A DNA stretch of 64,000 bases from the NCBI GenBank assembly GCA_964457225.1, contig CAYWEM010000001.1:248001-312000 (forward strand), written 5' to 3'. The position numbers were made by a program, and so were the translations under genes. Shown here one piece after another: positions 31,673-40,495 of this stretch. The notes under the pieces are model-generated. The model had not been told where the DNA came from, made no database searches, and saw only the letters and a program-made list of their open reading frames with translations. The number at the start of each line of letters is the position of its first letter. Positions within the stretch are counted from its first letter, which is position 1. This DNA is from CAYWEM01 sp964457225. Lineage in GTDB: Bacteria > Acidobacteriota > Aminicenantia > UBA2199.

Positions 31673-33427
31673 TCAATAAGAAAGGTGGTTGAGTAAAAGA
31701 TCGGGGAAGCGGCGTAACAGCGATTCCAGAAGAAGTTCTTCGATTTCCCCCCGGGAGCGCAGTCTGCTCAGCTTACGAACTGTTCTCTCCAGGTAAGAAC
31801 GGTCAACTCCGGTAAAAACCCTCTTGATCTCGGCGATTGAGTGCGGAGCCATGGAAAAAGAAGAAAAGCCGAGCCCGAGCAGCATCAAGGCCGGCAGTTT
31901 CTTGGCGGCCATTTCTCCGCAGATGGTTACGCCAAGGCCGGCCGCGTTCGCCTCCCGCAGAATTTCTTTCAGGGTAGCCACCACAGCCGGGTGAAAGGGG
32001 CTGTACAGGTATGATACTTCACTGTTGTTGCGATCAACGGCCAGCAGGTACTGAATCAGGTCGTTGGTGCCTATCGAAAGAAAGTCGATTTCACCCTTCA
32101 GGTGGGGAATTATCTTCACCGCCGCGGGAATCTCGATCATGATTCCCAATTGCAGGCGATGGGGCGGTAAAACGCCCTCAGCGGCCAATTCCCTTTCCAC
32201 CCGGGACAGCATTTCCTTCAGGGCGAAAACCTCTTCGATTTCGGTAATCATCGGGAAAAGCACCCTGATGTTACCGCTGTCATTGGCCTTCAGAATCGCC
32301 CTCAACTGAGTTTTCAGCAGGGCTTGATCCTTGAGGAACATGCGCACGGCCATCAGGCCCAGGGAGGGATTCTCCTCTTCCTGCCTGGTCAGGCCGGCGC
32401 TTACCTTGTCACGGCCCAGGTCGAAAGTCCTGATGACCGCCGGATGCGGAAAGGCCTTGCGGGCCACTTCCCGGTAAATCAGCGTCTGGTGTTCCTCGTC
32501 ACAGTCCTTCTGCTCAAAAAAAACAAACTCGGTTCGAAACAAACCGATGCCTCTTGACTGGTAAAGACCGGCCAGTTCACTCTCTGCGGGCAGTTCGATG
32601 TTGGCCGAAAGGCTGAAGGGCCGCCCATCCCTGGTCAGGTCGGGTAATTTGGCTATTTCCCTCATCTCCCGGCGGTACTGCTGAAAGCGCTGCACCTTTT
32701 CCTGCATTTCGCTTTTCATGACCGGGCCCGGGTTGACCAGCACCTCGGAATTCATGCTGTCTATAAAAACCAGGTCTCCATCCGCAATCAGGTCCGTTGC
32801 CTCTCTGGTATGGATAATGGCAGGTATCTCGAGAGTGCGGGCCAGGATGGCCGTGTGCGAGGTCTCGCCGCCGTGATCGAGTACCATTCCTTCCACCAGG
32901 CCCGTTGCCAGCCATTTGGCCGCTTCGGACGGCAGCAGGTCAGGGGCGACGATTATGAATTTTTCATCGCTGGCGTGCGCCGCGGGTTGCCTGCGGCCCA
33001 GGTTTTCCAGCAATCTCCTCAACACGTCGGTCAGATCGTTGATCTTTTCACGAAAGGCCAGATCTTTGAGCGTGCTGAACAATTCCACGTATTTCCGCTC
33101 AACTTCCTTGATGGCCCACTCGGCCCTGACCAGTTTGCCGCTGATCTGTGCGCTGATTTCATTCAGAAAACCGCTGTCCTGCAAAAGCAGGCTCTGGGTT
33201 TCAATGATCAGGGCGGCGTCCCGACCCATTTTTTTTTCCAGGTCCTGGCCGATTTTCTTCAGTTGGGCCCTGGTACGGGAAACAGCTTCACGCAGGCGGT
33301 TCAGTTCTTTTTCCAGGCCGGATGGTTCGATTGAGCGGAATTGTACCTGAATTCTTTCCGGGGCCAGCAGCCGGGCCTTTCCAAGCAGGACTCCGGCCGA
33401 AACAGCTTGTCCCTTGAGACGGAGCAT
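31673..33427 (-). CDS. ptsI: PTS enzyme I (PEP-protein phosphotransferase)
   Basis: A 584-residue enzyme I, the soluble kinase that takes phosphate from PEP and passes it to HPr. Present in order: helical HPr-binding domain, the phospho-His loop G-G-E-T-S-H-T-A-I (near residue 190), the PEP-binding barrel with G-I-G-L-F-R-T-E-F and the C-terminal signature E-I-P-A-A-V through D-F-L-S-I-G-T-N-D-L-I-Q-Y, with the catalytic Cys in T-I-C-G-E-M. The length is normal. Last gene of the lptB-rpoN operon; it follows ptsH by three bases. No sugar permease is in the window. Confidence 0.97.
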   Translation of the reverse strand: MLRLKGQAVSAGVLLGKARLLAPERIQVQFRSIEPSGLEKELNRLREAVSRTRAQLKKIGQDLEKKMGRDAALIIETQSLLLQDSGFLNEISAQISGKLVRAEWAIKEVERKYVELFSTLKDLAFREKINDLTDVLRRLLENLGRRQPAAHASDEKFIIVAPDLLPSEAAKWLATGLVEGMVLDHGGETSHTAILARTLEIPAIIHTREATDLIADGDLVFIDSMNSEVLVNPGPVMKSEMQEKVQRFQQYRREMREIAKLPDLTRDGRPFSLSANIELPAESELAGLYQSRGIGLFRTEFVFFEQKDCDEEHQTLIYREVARKAFPHPAVIRTFDLGRDKVSAGLTRQEEENPSLGLMAVRMFLKDQALLKTQLRAILKANDSGNIRVLFPMITEIEEVFALKEMLSRVERELAAEGVLPPHRLQLGIMIEIPAAVKIIPHLKGEIDFLSIGTNDLIQYLLAVDRNNSEVSYLYSPFHPAVVATLKEILREANAAGLGVTICGEMAAKKLPALMLLGLGFSSFSMAPHSIAEIKRVFTGVDRSYLERTVRKLSRLRSRGEIEELLLESLLRRFPDLLLNHLSY

Positions 33428-33430
33428 GTA

Positions 33431-33700
33431 TCAGGTTTCTTCGTCGAACTTGCTGCTGAACAGATTGGTCAGGGCGTTGATCGCTTTTTCTTCATCCTGG
33501 CCTTCGACCTGAATGACTATCTCGTTGCCGACTGAAGCGGCCAGGGTGAGAATACCCAGCAGACTCTTGGCATTGACTTTTTCACCGTGATAGATCAGGA
33601 AAATTTCAGAATTGAAAGTATTGGCCAGGTGAGAAAGTTTAGCCGCGGCCCTGGCGTGCAATCCCAGCTTGTTGGTTATTGGCAGTGTTTTCTCGATCAT
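33431..33700 (-). CDS. ptsH: Phosphocarrier protein HPr
   Basis: An 89-residue HPr. The phospho-His is in L-G-L-H-A-R-A-A (His near residue 15) and the regulatory Ser is in N-A-K-S-L-L-G-I-L (near 46), so it can be phosphorylated both by enzyme I and by the HPr kinase encoded two genes upstream. The ATG overlaps the stop of the IIA gene (ATGA). In this kind of cluster HPr acts mainly as a signalling hub rather than in sugar uptake. Confidence 0.96.
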   Translation of the reverse strand: MIEKTLPITNKLGLHARAAAKLSHLANTFNSEIFLIYHGEKVNAKSLLGILTLAASVGNEIVIQVEGQDEEKAINALTNLFSSKFDEET

Positions 33701-34101
33701 GACTTTTTATCTCCTAGGTATTCACTCATTACGTTTATGCCCTGCACGGCTCCTTCCTTGACTATCCTGGTGATCTCTTTCAAGGGCAATCCCCGATCCT
33801 GGTAACACAGGAATTTCAACAGACCGGGCAGGTTGATGCCGGAAATCACTTCCACCCGCTGGCTGAAAAACTTGGTGCTGATGTTGGCCGGTGATCCGCC
33901 GAACATGTCGGTGAAAATGATTATATCGTGCTCTTCGTGCTGACGGATGAACTTGTCAATTTCCGCGATAATATGAGAGCCGTCCTCACGCCAGTCGAAA
34001 GTGATGCAGGTAATGCCCGACTCCCTTTCCAGTATCGCCTCGCAAACCCGCACCATTTCAACTCCAAGCCCGCCATGGGTTATGATCATGGGCTTGATCA
34101 T
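33697..34101 (-). CDS. PTS IIA protein, mannose (ManX) type
   Basis: A 134-residue EIIA of the mannose family. The active His is in I-I-T-H-G-G-L-G near the start, with the conserved D-M-F-G-G-S-P loop near residue 67 and the N-L-P segment near 95. In sugar systems this domain hands phosphate to EIIB, but no EIIB, IIC or IID gene is present here. Stand-alone IIA-Man proteins beside hprK and rpoN occur in several phyla and are thought to be regulatory. Overlaps hprK and ptsH by four bases at each end. Confidence 0.93.
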   Translation of the reverse strand: MIKPMIITHGGLGVEMVRVCEAILERESGITCITFDWREDGSHIIAEIDKFIRQHEEHDIIIFTDMFGGSPANISTKFFSQRVEVISGINLPGLLKFLCYQDRGLPLKEITRIVKEGAVQGINVMSEYLGDKKS

Positions 34102-35060
34102 GTTTGACCTTCTTTTTCAGGAAGAACCATTTCTCCGTCCTCCTTTTTTCGATCCAATAGTTCAAGGAAAGTAAGTTTCCCGCTTTTCTTGGCCAGGAAA
34201 TAACGCACGGCCACTTCAATCAGGGTGGAAACGTTCCGGCCCGGGGCCACCGGCAGGATCAGCATTGGCACGTCCACGCCCATTATCTTGAAATAAAGAT
34301 TGTCCTCACCCAGACGATCGTATTGTTTCTTGGAGTCCCATTTTTCCAGCATGATTACCAGGCTGAGCTTGACTTCCTGAAGCACCGCTGAAGAACCGAA
34401 AATATCGTTGACGTTGATAATTCCCAGGCCCCTGACCTCGATCAGGTTGCGGATGGGCTCACTGGCCCTGCCGACCAGCTCATCGTTTGGATCGAGCGAG
34501 AAGTCGATGGCATCATCGGCCACAACGTGATACCCCTTGTTGATGAGTTCCAGGGCGGTTTCACTCTTGCCGATACCCGAATCCCCGCAGATCATGACCC
34601 CCTGGCCCATGATATCCATCAGGACGCCGTTCAGCCTGACTCCGCGTGAAAAGAACCGATAAAGATGCGAAGTCATGCGTGACAGCAGCAGTGAAGTGCG
34701 CAGGTCGGAGATCAGGATGGAGGTGCGGAATCTTTCGCCCAGGCGGATAAAGGAATCCTCTGTTTCCATGGATTCTGAAATTACTATGGCCGGAATACGC
34801 AGGGCCATGTAGCGTTCTAGCCTCTTCTGCCTTTCTTCCCTGGCCAGCTGGTTGAGATAGCCGATTTCAGTTTTGCCGAAAACCTGAATTCTGTCGGTGT
34901 TGATGTACTTCAGGTAGCCGGCCAGAGCCAGTCCCGGCCTTTGCGGCCTGGGGTGCAGAATGAGTTTGCCCAGCCAGCGTTCGTGGTAGACCCGGGAGAT
35001 TTTGAATTCACCCTGGTTGACTATCTGCCCGACCTGGATGGACGGAGTCTTTTCAGGCAT
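34098..35060 (-). CDS. hprK: HPr kinase/phosphorylase
   Basis: A 320-residue bifunctional enzyme that phosphorylates HPr on Ser46 and removes that phosphate. The Walker A is G-D-S-G-I-G-K-S-E (near residues 155-163), followed by the HprK signature E-V-R-G-L-G-I-I-N-V (near 208-218). The N-terminal HprK domain is present. The frame begins with a GTG at 35078, but the ATG at 35060 has a purine-rich AGG upstream; either start overlaps the ptsN end. HprK outside Firmicutes, next to rpoN and ptsN, is typical of the regulatory PTS. Confidence 0.96.
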   Translation of the reverse strand: MPEKTPSIQVGQIVNQGEFKISRVYHERWLGKLILHPRPQRPGLALAGYLKYINTDRIQVFGKTEIGYLNQLAREERQKRLERYMALRIPAIVISESMETEDSFIRLGERFRTSILISDLRTSLLLSRMTSHLYRFFSRGVRLNGVLMDIMGQGVMICGDSGIGKSETALELINKGYHVVADDAIDFSLDPNDELVGRASEPIRNLIEVRGLGIINVNDIFGSSAVLQEVKLSLVIMLEKWDSKKQYDRLGEDNLYFKIMGVDVPMLILPVAPGRNVSTLIEVAVRYFLAKKSGKLTFLELLDRKKEDGEMVLPEKEGQT

Positions 35061-35520
35061 CCTGGGCCTCAAGCTCACGCATGATTTGCATCAGATCTTC
35101 TTCCCGGTTTACCTGCAGTAACCTGTCCCGGTGTTGATCCAGTTTTCTCAGCATGGAGGCGGCCCCGGCCAGGATTTTCAAGTGCTGGACCGGCCTTTCC
35201 TGGGGAGAAAGCACCATGATCACCAGGTGAACTTTTTCCCGGTCCGCCCCCCAGTAAGCCAGTCCGGACTTGGAAAAAGCCGCCAGGACAAGCGGCTCTT
35301 TAAGGCCGGGGCAACGGGCATGCGGCAAGGCGGCCCCGTGACCCAGGGCGACGACCGCGCTTTTTTCGCGTTCCAGTATTTCCAGGAGCAGTTTTTCCCG
35401 GTTTGCTACCAGCCCGTTGTTTGACAGCCTGGCCACCATGGCAGCCAGGACATCCTCGCGCTCCCGGGAGCTGCTGTCAATCAGGACCATTTCCGGTCTT
35501 AAAAAACTGAGAAATTTCAC
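35053..35520 (-). CDS. ptsN: PTS IIA protein, nitrogen-regulatory/fructose type (PtsN-like)
   Basis: A 155-residue EIIA of the fructose/Ntr family. The phospho-His is in G-H-G-A-A-L-P-H-A-R-C-P (second His), with L-E-R-E-K-S-A-V-V-A-L before it and L-V-I-M-V-L-S-P near 100. It sits between hpf and hprK in the rpoN operon, as PtsN does in proteobacteria. PtsN relays PTS phosphorylation state to potassium transport and stress responses in studied species; here the target is unknown. The start is a GTG touching the hpf stop; an ATG ten codons later is possible. Confidence 0.92.
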   Translation of the reverse strand: MKFLSFLRPEMVLIDSSSREREDVLAAMVARLSNNGLVANREKLLLEILEREKSAVVALGHGAALPHARCPGLKEPLVLAAFSKSGLAYWGADREKVHLVIMVLSPQERPVQHLKILAGAASMLRKLDQHRDRLLQVNREEDLMQIMRELEAQDA

Positions 35521-36066
35521 TTAGAGATTCGGTTCAACCAGAGAAATACCGCCTTCACGATTGATAAAAAGCGTGGCCATGCGGCCGGATTCGGAGTTAA
35601 CGAACATGAAAGCGTTTTCTCCCTTCTCACGCAGGAAGAAAACCGCTTCCTCCACGGTCATGGGTTTCTTGGAGAAGCTGTCGCTGATTTCAACTGCATC
35701 GTTTTCGGCCTTTTTGACGACTTTTTCAGCCCCGGTCGGAACCAGTTTCTGCAGCCAGCTTTTCCCCCGGACTCGCTTCTTTTCCTCCTTGATTTTTTCC
35801 TTGTTCCGCTTGGCCTGGGTTTTCAAAGCCTGCAGGGCATTTCGTAAAGCCTGCTCGGCCTTGGGATCACGGCCCTCGGCGTGAAAACCGCTGTTTCTTG
35901 TTTTAAGGGATATTTCCACCCGGTGATTGTGCTTTTCCTCCGAGACCACCACTTCGCCCCCGATGATCTCGCCCAGCACCTTCTCCAGGTTCTTCAGCTG
36001 TTTGGCGGCCAAGGCCTGCCAGTCATCATCCAGGTTGACGTTACGCAAAGTAAAATTTACACTCAT
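35521..36066 (-). CDS. hpf: Ribosome hibernation-promoting factor, long form
   Basis: A 181-residue long-form HPF that pairs 70S ribosomes into inactive 100S dimers. The N-terminal S30AE domain (to about residue 95) has V-N-F-T-L-R-N-V-N-L and the basic K-T-R-N-S-G-F-H-A-E strand; a Lys-rich linker follows; the C-terminal dimerisation domain has K-P-M-T-V-E-E-A-V-F-F-L through F-V-N-S-E-S-G-R. The ATG overlaps the rpoN stop by four bases, matching the common rpoN-hpf-ptsN order. Confidence 0.95.
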   Translation of the reverse strand: MSVNFTLRNVNLDDDWQALAAKQLKNLEKVLGEIIGGEVVVSEEKHNHRVEISLKTRNSGFHAEGRDPKAEQALRNALQALKTQAKRNKEKIKEEKKRVRGKSWLQKLVPTGAEKVVKKAENDAVEISDSFSKKPMTVEEAVFFLREKGENAFMFVNSESGRMATLFINREGGISLVEPNL

Positions 36067-37472
36067 GTATGCCCTCCTTGATTTCCGGAATTTGTTTTTT
36101 TCCTGACGTAGGAACTCGGGATTTTCATTTCATCCCGGTAATTGCGAACCGCCCGCCTTGACAGTGACACCCCGAGGCCGGCAAGTTTTTCCGCTATTAC
36201 GTCATCGGCATAGGGAGCCGCTGGCGGTTCTGCGGTGATGATCTCCCGGATTTTCTCCTTGACACTGCTCACTGAATACGATAGACCGAAATCCCCGCGT
36301 ATGCCCTGGCTGAACAAGCTTTTCAAACTGATCAATCCCTTGCTGCTGGCCATGTACTTGCTGCTGACCGAGCGGGAAACAGTCGATTCGTTGAGATTCA
36401 GTTCCCGGGCAACATCCCTCATGGTCAGAGGTTTTTTCCATTTTTCTCCGAAATCGAGGTAGTCTTTCTGCATCTTGACCAGGTACTCGGCGATCCGCAG
36501 CATGGTGGACTTGCGCAATTCCAGGCTCTGGATGAAAAACTGCGCATTGCGCAGCCTTTCCTTGAGAAAGGCCAGGGTCTTGCGATCGCTGGTTTTTTTC
36601 GTCATTTCATCGTAGAAGGCGGAAAGCACCACCTTGGGAATGCTTTCCTCGATGTAATAGACCTTGTACTCGTCCTCCTCGCGCAGCAGCAGAAGGTCGA
36701 CGACTATGTACTCGATCTCGTTGTCGGAAAAGCTGATGACCGGCCTGGTGGGCAGGCGTTTCAGGTCATCAAGCAACCTGGCCAGCTCGGTTTCATCCAG
36801 GCCGAGTTGTTTCCGCACCAGATCATTTTTCCCCTGTGAAAGGTTTTCCAGGTGATTCTGCACCAGTAATCTCAACTTTTCAGCGCGCTGCGGCTGCAGG
36901 GCTTCAATCTGGGCCAGCAGGCATTCACGCTGATTGAAACTGGCACAACCCGGAGGATCCAGGGTCATGATGATGCGGCGCACCTTTTCAATGGTTTCCC
37001 CGTCGGTTTCAAGCTGTGACGCTATTGAAGCGATTTCCAGCGGCAGGAAACCCTCGCCGTCAAGGTTGAAGATTATCTGCCGGGCGATTTCGATTTCCTT
37101 TTCACTTTTGAGTTCAACCTGGGCTTGTTGAAATAGATGATCGTTGAAAGTTGTTTTTCCCGGGGTCATCTGCTCCAGGATCCGGTTTCGGTCGGGAGCG
37201 TCGTCATTCCGCCTGAAAAAACCCTGGTCTTCGTAGGCGTTGAGAAAGGATGAATCAGCCCGGTCCAGCCTTCTTGCAAAATCATTTTCGGTTTCGAGGG
37301 GTTCGGTTTCGATTTCAGGCGTTTCAATTTCCAGCATCGGGTTGGTTTCAACCTCGTTGCGTATCTTTTCCACCAGGTCCAGCCGGCTCACGGTAAGCAG
37401 GTCTATCAGGTAATGCATCACCGGGTTCAGACTCAGGCTCTGGGTACCCTTCAGATGCAGTTTATTGGCCAT
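36063..37472 (-). CDS. rpoN: RNA polymerase sigma-54 factor
   Basis: A 469-residue sigma-54. Region I is the N-terminal activator-interacting part (Q-S-L-S-L-N-P), followed by an acidic region II. The core-binding domain has the P-P-G-C-A-S-F-N-Q-R-E-C-L motif near 175-187, and the DNA-binding domain has a helix-turn-helix (L-N-E-S-T-V-S-R-S-V) and the RpoN box S-R-R-A-V-R-N-Y-R-D near 438-447. It needs AAA+ enhancer-binding activators, none of which is in this window. The -24/-12 site at 22175-22190 makes the flagellar operon a likely target. It is directly joined to lptB and overlaps hpf. Confidence 0.97.
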   Translation of the reverse strand: MANKLHLKGTQSLSLNPVMHYLIDLLTVSRLDLVEKIRNEVETNPMLEIETPEIETEPLETENDFARRLDRADSSFLNAYEDQGFFRRNDDAPDRNRILEQMTPGKTTFNDHLFQQAQVELKSEKEIEIARQIIFNLDGEGFLPLEIASIASQLETDGETIEKVRRIIMTLDPPGCASFNQRECLLAQIEALQPQRAEKLRLLVQNHLENLSQGKNDLVRKQLGLDETELARLLDDLKRLPTRPVISFSDNEIEYIVVDLLLLREEDEYKVYYIEESIPKVVLSAFYDEMTKKTSDRKTLAFLKERLRNAQFFIQSLELRKSTMLRIAEYLVKMQKDYLDFGEKWKKPLTMRDVARELNLNESTVSRSVSSKYMASSKGLISLKSLFSQGIRGDFGLSYSVSSVKEKIREIITAEPPAAPYADDVIAEKLAGLGVSLSRRAVRNYRDEMKIPSSYVRKKTNSGNQGGHT

Positions 37473-38189
37473 TCAATTCCACCTGAAATCCTGGCCCAGG
37501 TACTCTTCCTTGACCCTCTGGTCATGAATCAGTTCACCGGAAGGCCCCTGGAAAATTATGCGGCCACGGTTGACGATATAGGCCCGATCCGATATCTTCA
37601 AGATTTCCCTGACATTGTGATCGGTGATGATGATGCCTATGCCACGGTCGCGCAGGGAAAGCACCAGTTTCTGGACTTCACTGATCTGGATGGGATCGAT
37701 TCCGGCGAATGGTTCGTCAAGCAGCAGGAACTGGGGGGAAAAAAGCAGGGAACGGGCTATTTCCAGACGCCGTCTTTCGCCGCCCGACAGCTGGTAGGCC
37801 TTTCTTTTCTTGAGATGCAGAATGCCCATTTCGGCCAGCAGTTCGTCAACTCCGGTCGTGGACCGGCCGCGGTGAATCTCCAGGATGGCATTTATGTTCT
37901 CAGCCACGCTCAGACCCCGGAAAATAGACGGTTCCTGCGGCAGGAAACTCAGCCCCAGCCTGGCCCGCTGGTAAACCGGCATCCCGGTTATGTCCAGTTC
38001 ATTGAGCCGGATTGAACCACTGTCAGGAGCGTGCAGGCCCAAAGCCAGAAAAAAAGTCGTGGTTTTCCCCGCGCCGTTGGGGCCTAGCAGACCCACTGTT
38101 TCTCCGGGGTTTACTACCAGGCTGACGTCATCGACGACAGTCCTCTGATTAAAAGATTTACTGACGTTCCTTATCTCGAACCTCTTCAT
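37473..38189 (-). CDS. lptB: LPS export ABC transporter ATPase LptB
   Basis: A 238-residue ABC ATPase that drives LptFG to extract lipopolysaccharide from the inner membrane. Walker A G-P-N-G-A-G-K-T-T (near 36-44), ABC signature L-S-G-G-E-R-R-R-L-E-I-A-R-S, Walker B F-L-L-L-D-E-P-F-A-G-I-D and the H-loop I-T-D-H-N-V-R are all in place; F-A-G-I-D-P and the position before rpoN are typical for LptB. First gene of the rpoN/PTS operon. Its promoter overlaps a perfect palindrome. Confidence 0.96.
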   Translation of the reverse strand: MKRFEIRNVSKSFNQRTVVDDVSLVVNPGETVGLLGPNGAGKTTTFFLALGLHAPDSGSIRLNELDITGMPVYQRARLGLSFLPQEPSIFRGLSVAENINAILEIHRGRSTTGVDELLAEMGILHLKKRKAYQLSGGERRRLEIARSLLFSPQFLLLDEPFAGIDPIQISEVQKLVLSLRDRGIGIIITDHNVREILKISDRAYIVNRGRIIFQGPSGELIHDQRVKEEYLGQDFRWN

Positions 38190-38200
38190 GGCCTTAAATG

Positions 38201-38221
38201 GCTACTATTGACAATAGTAGC
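38201..38221. promoter_or_regulatory. Palindromic operator over the lptB -10 element
   Basis: Nine-base arms GCTACTATT and AATAGTAGC with a GAC centre form a perfect inverted repeat that covers the -10 hexamer of the lptB promoter. A dimeric repressor bound here would block RNA polymerase. Confidence 0.6.
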
Positions 38222-38242
38222 ATCGAAAAAAATGAGTGTCAA
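38214..38242 (-). promoter_or_regulatory. Sigma-70 promoter of the lptB-rpoN-PTS operon
   Basis: On the minus strand TTGACA (38237-38242) and TACTAT (38214-38219), spacer 17. The transcript would start near 38207, about 18 bases before the lptB ATG. Confidence 0.75.
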
Positions 38243-38281
38243 TTTTAAATCGCTCAAAGTACTTTTCAATCGAATCACTTT

Positions 38282-39550
38282 TCAGCCGGGCTTTCCGGAT
38301 TCAGGTTCACCGGGGCTGGAACCGTGGTCCTGCTCTGATTTCATGGCCCGCAGAAATTCCCGGCCGCTTCTGATGAAACGGCTGCCGAACCTCCAGGCCC
38401 GCGCCTGACAGTGCAGGCGCACCCTTTCGGCGATGCAGGCGAAATTGATCTCCGGATCACGGGAAGCTCCATCCACGTACATTCTCTGGAGCAGGTCCAG
38501 ATGCGAGTCAAGTTCGTTGAGCAATCTTCCCGACTTGTTGCCGGGCGGCGGGTTTCTTTTCGGCTTGACCCCGAGCAGTCCACGCAGGCGTTCATCGAAG
38601 TCTTCCTCAAGTACATCCTGCTGTTTCCGATAATACCTTTCAACCAGGAAAGGAATTCCTTTTTCCGTGGATTTCTGTATTTCCGGGCTGTTTACCACGA
38701 AACCCAGGTTGTCACAGCGCAGTCTCGATGACACTTTCCGGTGAAGCCTTTCCATGAAAGGCGTCAGGACAGTATCGGCCGATTCTTCAACGCTGTTGAA
38801 GTGATTCAGCACGAAAATGGTGCCGAAATCAGCCACCATACGGGCCAGCAGGGATAGAACCGGGCTGGCCTCCGGATGCTTGCCGGCCGCCGCCAGGAAA
38901 GCATCCAGGGCCGGGACCCCGCGCAGTTCATCAGGTTCCTCCAAAGAATCCAGCAGTTTTCGGCAATGGTTACGCCAGGAATCATCCTTGCTCCCCGCCG
39001 CCCGACCGCGGTGATCCTCGCCCAGGCAAAGCAGTCTGGATAACCTGAGCAGGAGTGCCTTGACCAGCTCGGCTGCGGTCATCACCGCCGCTCTTACCCT
39101 CGGAGTAAAGACGATGATCCCCGAATTGGTGAAAGGCAGAAAATCCAGCACATGGGAATCCAGGCCGGCCTTCAGGTCAAGAACCACGTACTCGGCCTGC
39201 AGCGAGTTTATACCCTCGATCAAGCGGCGGGTAACCTGCGGGGTGAAATTCACCAGATCGTGAATGAAATAAGCCGGCGAGGAAATAAAGGAAAACCTGT
39301 TGAAGGCAGACTGGGGATCTAAAACCGAACCGAGTGTCTGGCGGCAGTCGTTCAGGGGCCGGTTTTTTTTCAAAAAATGGAACAGATCTCTATCTACTTT
39401 TGTATTCAGGCAATTACGCAGACTGGAGGTGCCGGTGTCCAGATCGATCAGAACGGTATCATTGGTCCTGGCCAGGGCCAGGGCCAGGTTCAGGGCGAAG
39501 GTGGTCTTGCCCACCCCGCCTTTGCCTGAAGAAACGGGTATTATTCTCAT
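38282..39550 (-). CDS. MinD/ParA-type P-loop ATPase with C-terminal helical domain
   Basis: A 422-residue protein. The deviant Walker A G-K-G-G-V-G-K-T-T (residues 9-17), switch I region I-D-L-D-T-G-T-S-S-L and Walker B V-V-L-D-L-K-A-G-L-D place it in the MinD/ParA/Mrp superfamily. It is longer than MinD (about 270), with inserted and C-terminal segments carrying R-R-L-L-N-E-L-D-S-H-L and an acidic tail rich in Ser/Pro. FlhG, a flagellar-number regulator, belongs to the same group, but the flagellar operon here is distant and flhF is not next to it. Proteins like this position complexes on the membrane or DNA; the cargo is unknown. Confidence 0.85.
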   Translation of the reverse strand: MRIIPVSSGKGGVGKTTFALNLALALARTNDTVLIDLDTGTSSLRNCLNTKVDRDLFHFLKKNRPLNDCRQTLGSVLDPQSAFNRFSFISSPAYFIHDLVNFTPQVTRRLIEGINSLQAEYVVLDLKAGLDSHVLDFLPFTNSGIIVFTPRVRAAVMTAAELVKALLLRLSRLLCLGEDHRGRAAGSKDDSWRNHCRKLLDSLEEPDELRGVPALDAFLAAAGKHPEASPVLSLLARMVADFGTIFVLNHFNSVEESADTVLTPFMERLHRKVSSRLRCDNLGFVVNSPEIQKSTEKGIPFLVERYYRKQQDVLEEDFDERLRGLLGVKPKRNPPPGNKSGRLLNELDSHLDLLQRMYVDGASRDPEINFACIAERVRLHCQARAWRFGSRFIRSGREFLRAMKSEQDHGSSPGEPESGKPG

Positions 39551-39775
39551 TTTTTTTGCAGGTATTCAAGCCGCCTCATATTAACTTATTAAAAGCTCTT
39601 TTTCAAGCCCGCCCTTTTTCCCGCCAGCATCAAGAAGCCGGCAAGACCGCCACCGGGCCAGACAAACAGGAATTCAGGAACCGCCCTGCCCGAATCGATC
39701 TCAGGTTTCGGGGCAGGATTGTCTTCGTCCAATCATCACCAGAATAACAGCCTGTCTCTTCCGGGACTGGAGTAA

Positions 39776-40495
39776 TTACTGGAAGCGCAGGCGGAAAATG
39801 CGTCCGCCGCGGTCGCCGCACCAAAGCGAATCAGCTCCCCAGGCCAGGCCGGACAGGTTACGGGCCGGAGCTACATAGGCCTGTCCGGGAGTGCCGTTGT
39901 CAGCCTGGCGAAATATCTTTTCCTGACCGGAATCAAGAGTCCAGGTGAAATACCCGTCATAGGCCAGGCCGTCCAGGCTGAATCCCAGGTGATTCAAGGT
40001 TCTTTCGACATTACCCGAAAGCGGATCAACCACCATGACCACGTTGGCCCCGGAATCAGCCACGTAAAGCCTGCCCTGATGATAATCAAGCCGGCCTGGT
40101 TCGCCGCGGGGCAGGAACAGCTGGCGCACGGTTTCCCCGTTCAGGGCGTTAACCCGGTTCAACTGGCGGGTGCCGGGAAAAGCGAGCCAGAGATCGCCTT
40201 CGGCGTGGGTTATGCCGATTACCGGGCGACCGGGGTTCAGAGTGCGGATAGTCTGGCCGGAATTGTAATCCACCGCGCTGATCTGGTTACCCCCGTCACA
40301 GATCCAGAGAGCCTCGGGAGAAAAGCTGAGATCAAGCGGGGCGATGAAATCCAGGTTCAGCACCCGGCTGATTTCGTAGGCCGTATCGCTTCTGCCCGGA
40401 TCAAAGGGGTTGTCAAAGACCCGGTCGCGGCAGGACAGCGCCGGAATGCTAATTGACAGAATAAGTAAAACCGAAAGTAAGTCCCGCATTGTCAT
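39776..40495 (-). CDS. Lipoprotein with beta-propeller-like repeats
   Basis: A 239-residue exported protein. The signal peptide ends P-A-L-S-C, a weak lipobox, with Cys near residue 22, so a lipid anchor is likely. The mature part shows five or six beta-propeller-like repeats (patterns such as G-D-L-W-L-A-F, G-R-L-Y-V-A-D-S-G-A-N and D-S-L-W-C-G-D), close to NHL/SMP-30-like blades. Two in-frame ATGs at 40495 and 40489 are possible. The gene start overlaps the end of the DUF5683 gene, so they are translated together. Ligand unknown. Confidence 0.75.
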   Translation of the reverse strand: MTMRDLLSVLLILSISIPALSCRDRVFDNPFDPGRSDTAYEISRVLNLDFIAPLDLSFSPEALWICDGGNQISAVDYNSGQTIRTLNPGRPVIGITHAEGDLWLAFPGTRQLNRVNALNGETVRQLFLPRGEPGRLDYHQGRLYVADSGANVVMVVDPLSGNVERTLNHLGFSLDGLAYDGYFTWTLDSGQEKIFRQADNGTPGQAYVAPARNLSGLAWGADSLWCGDRGGRIFRLRFQ

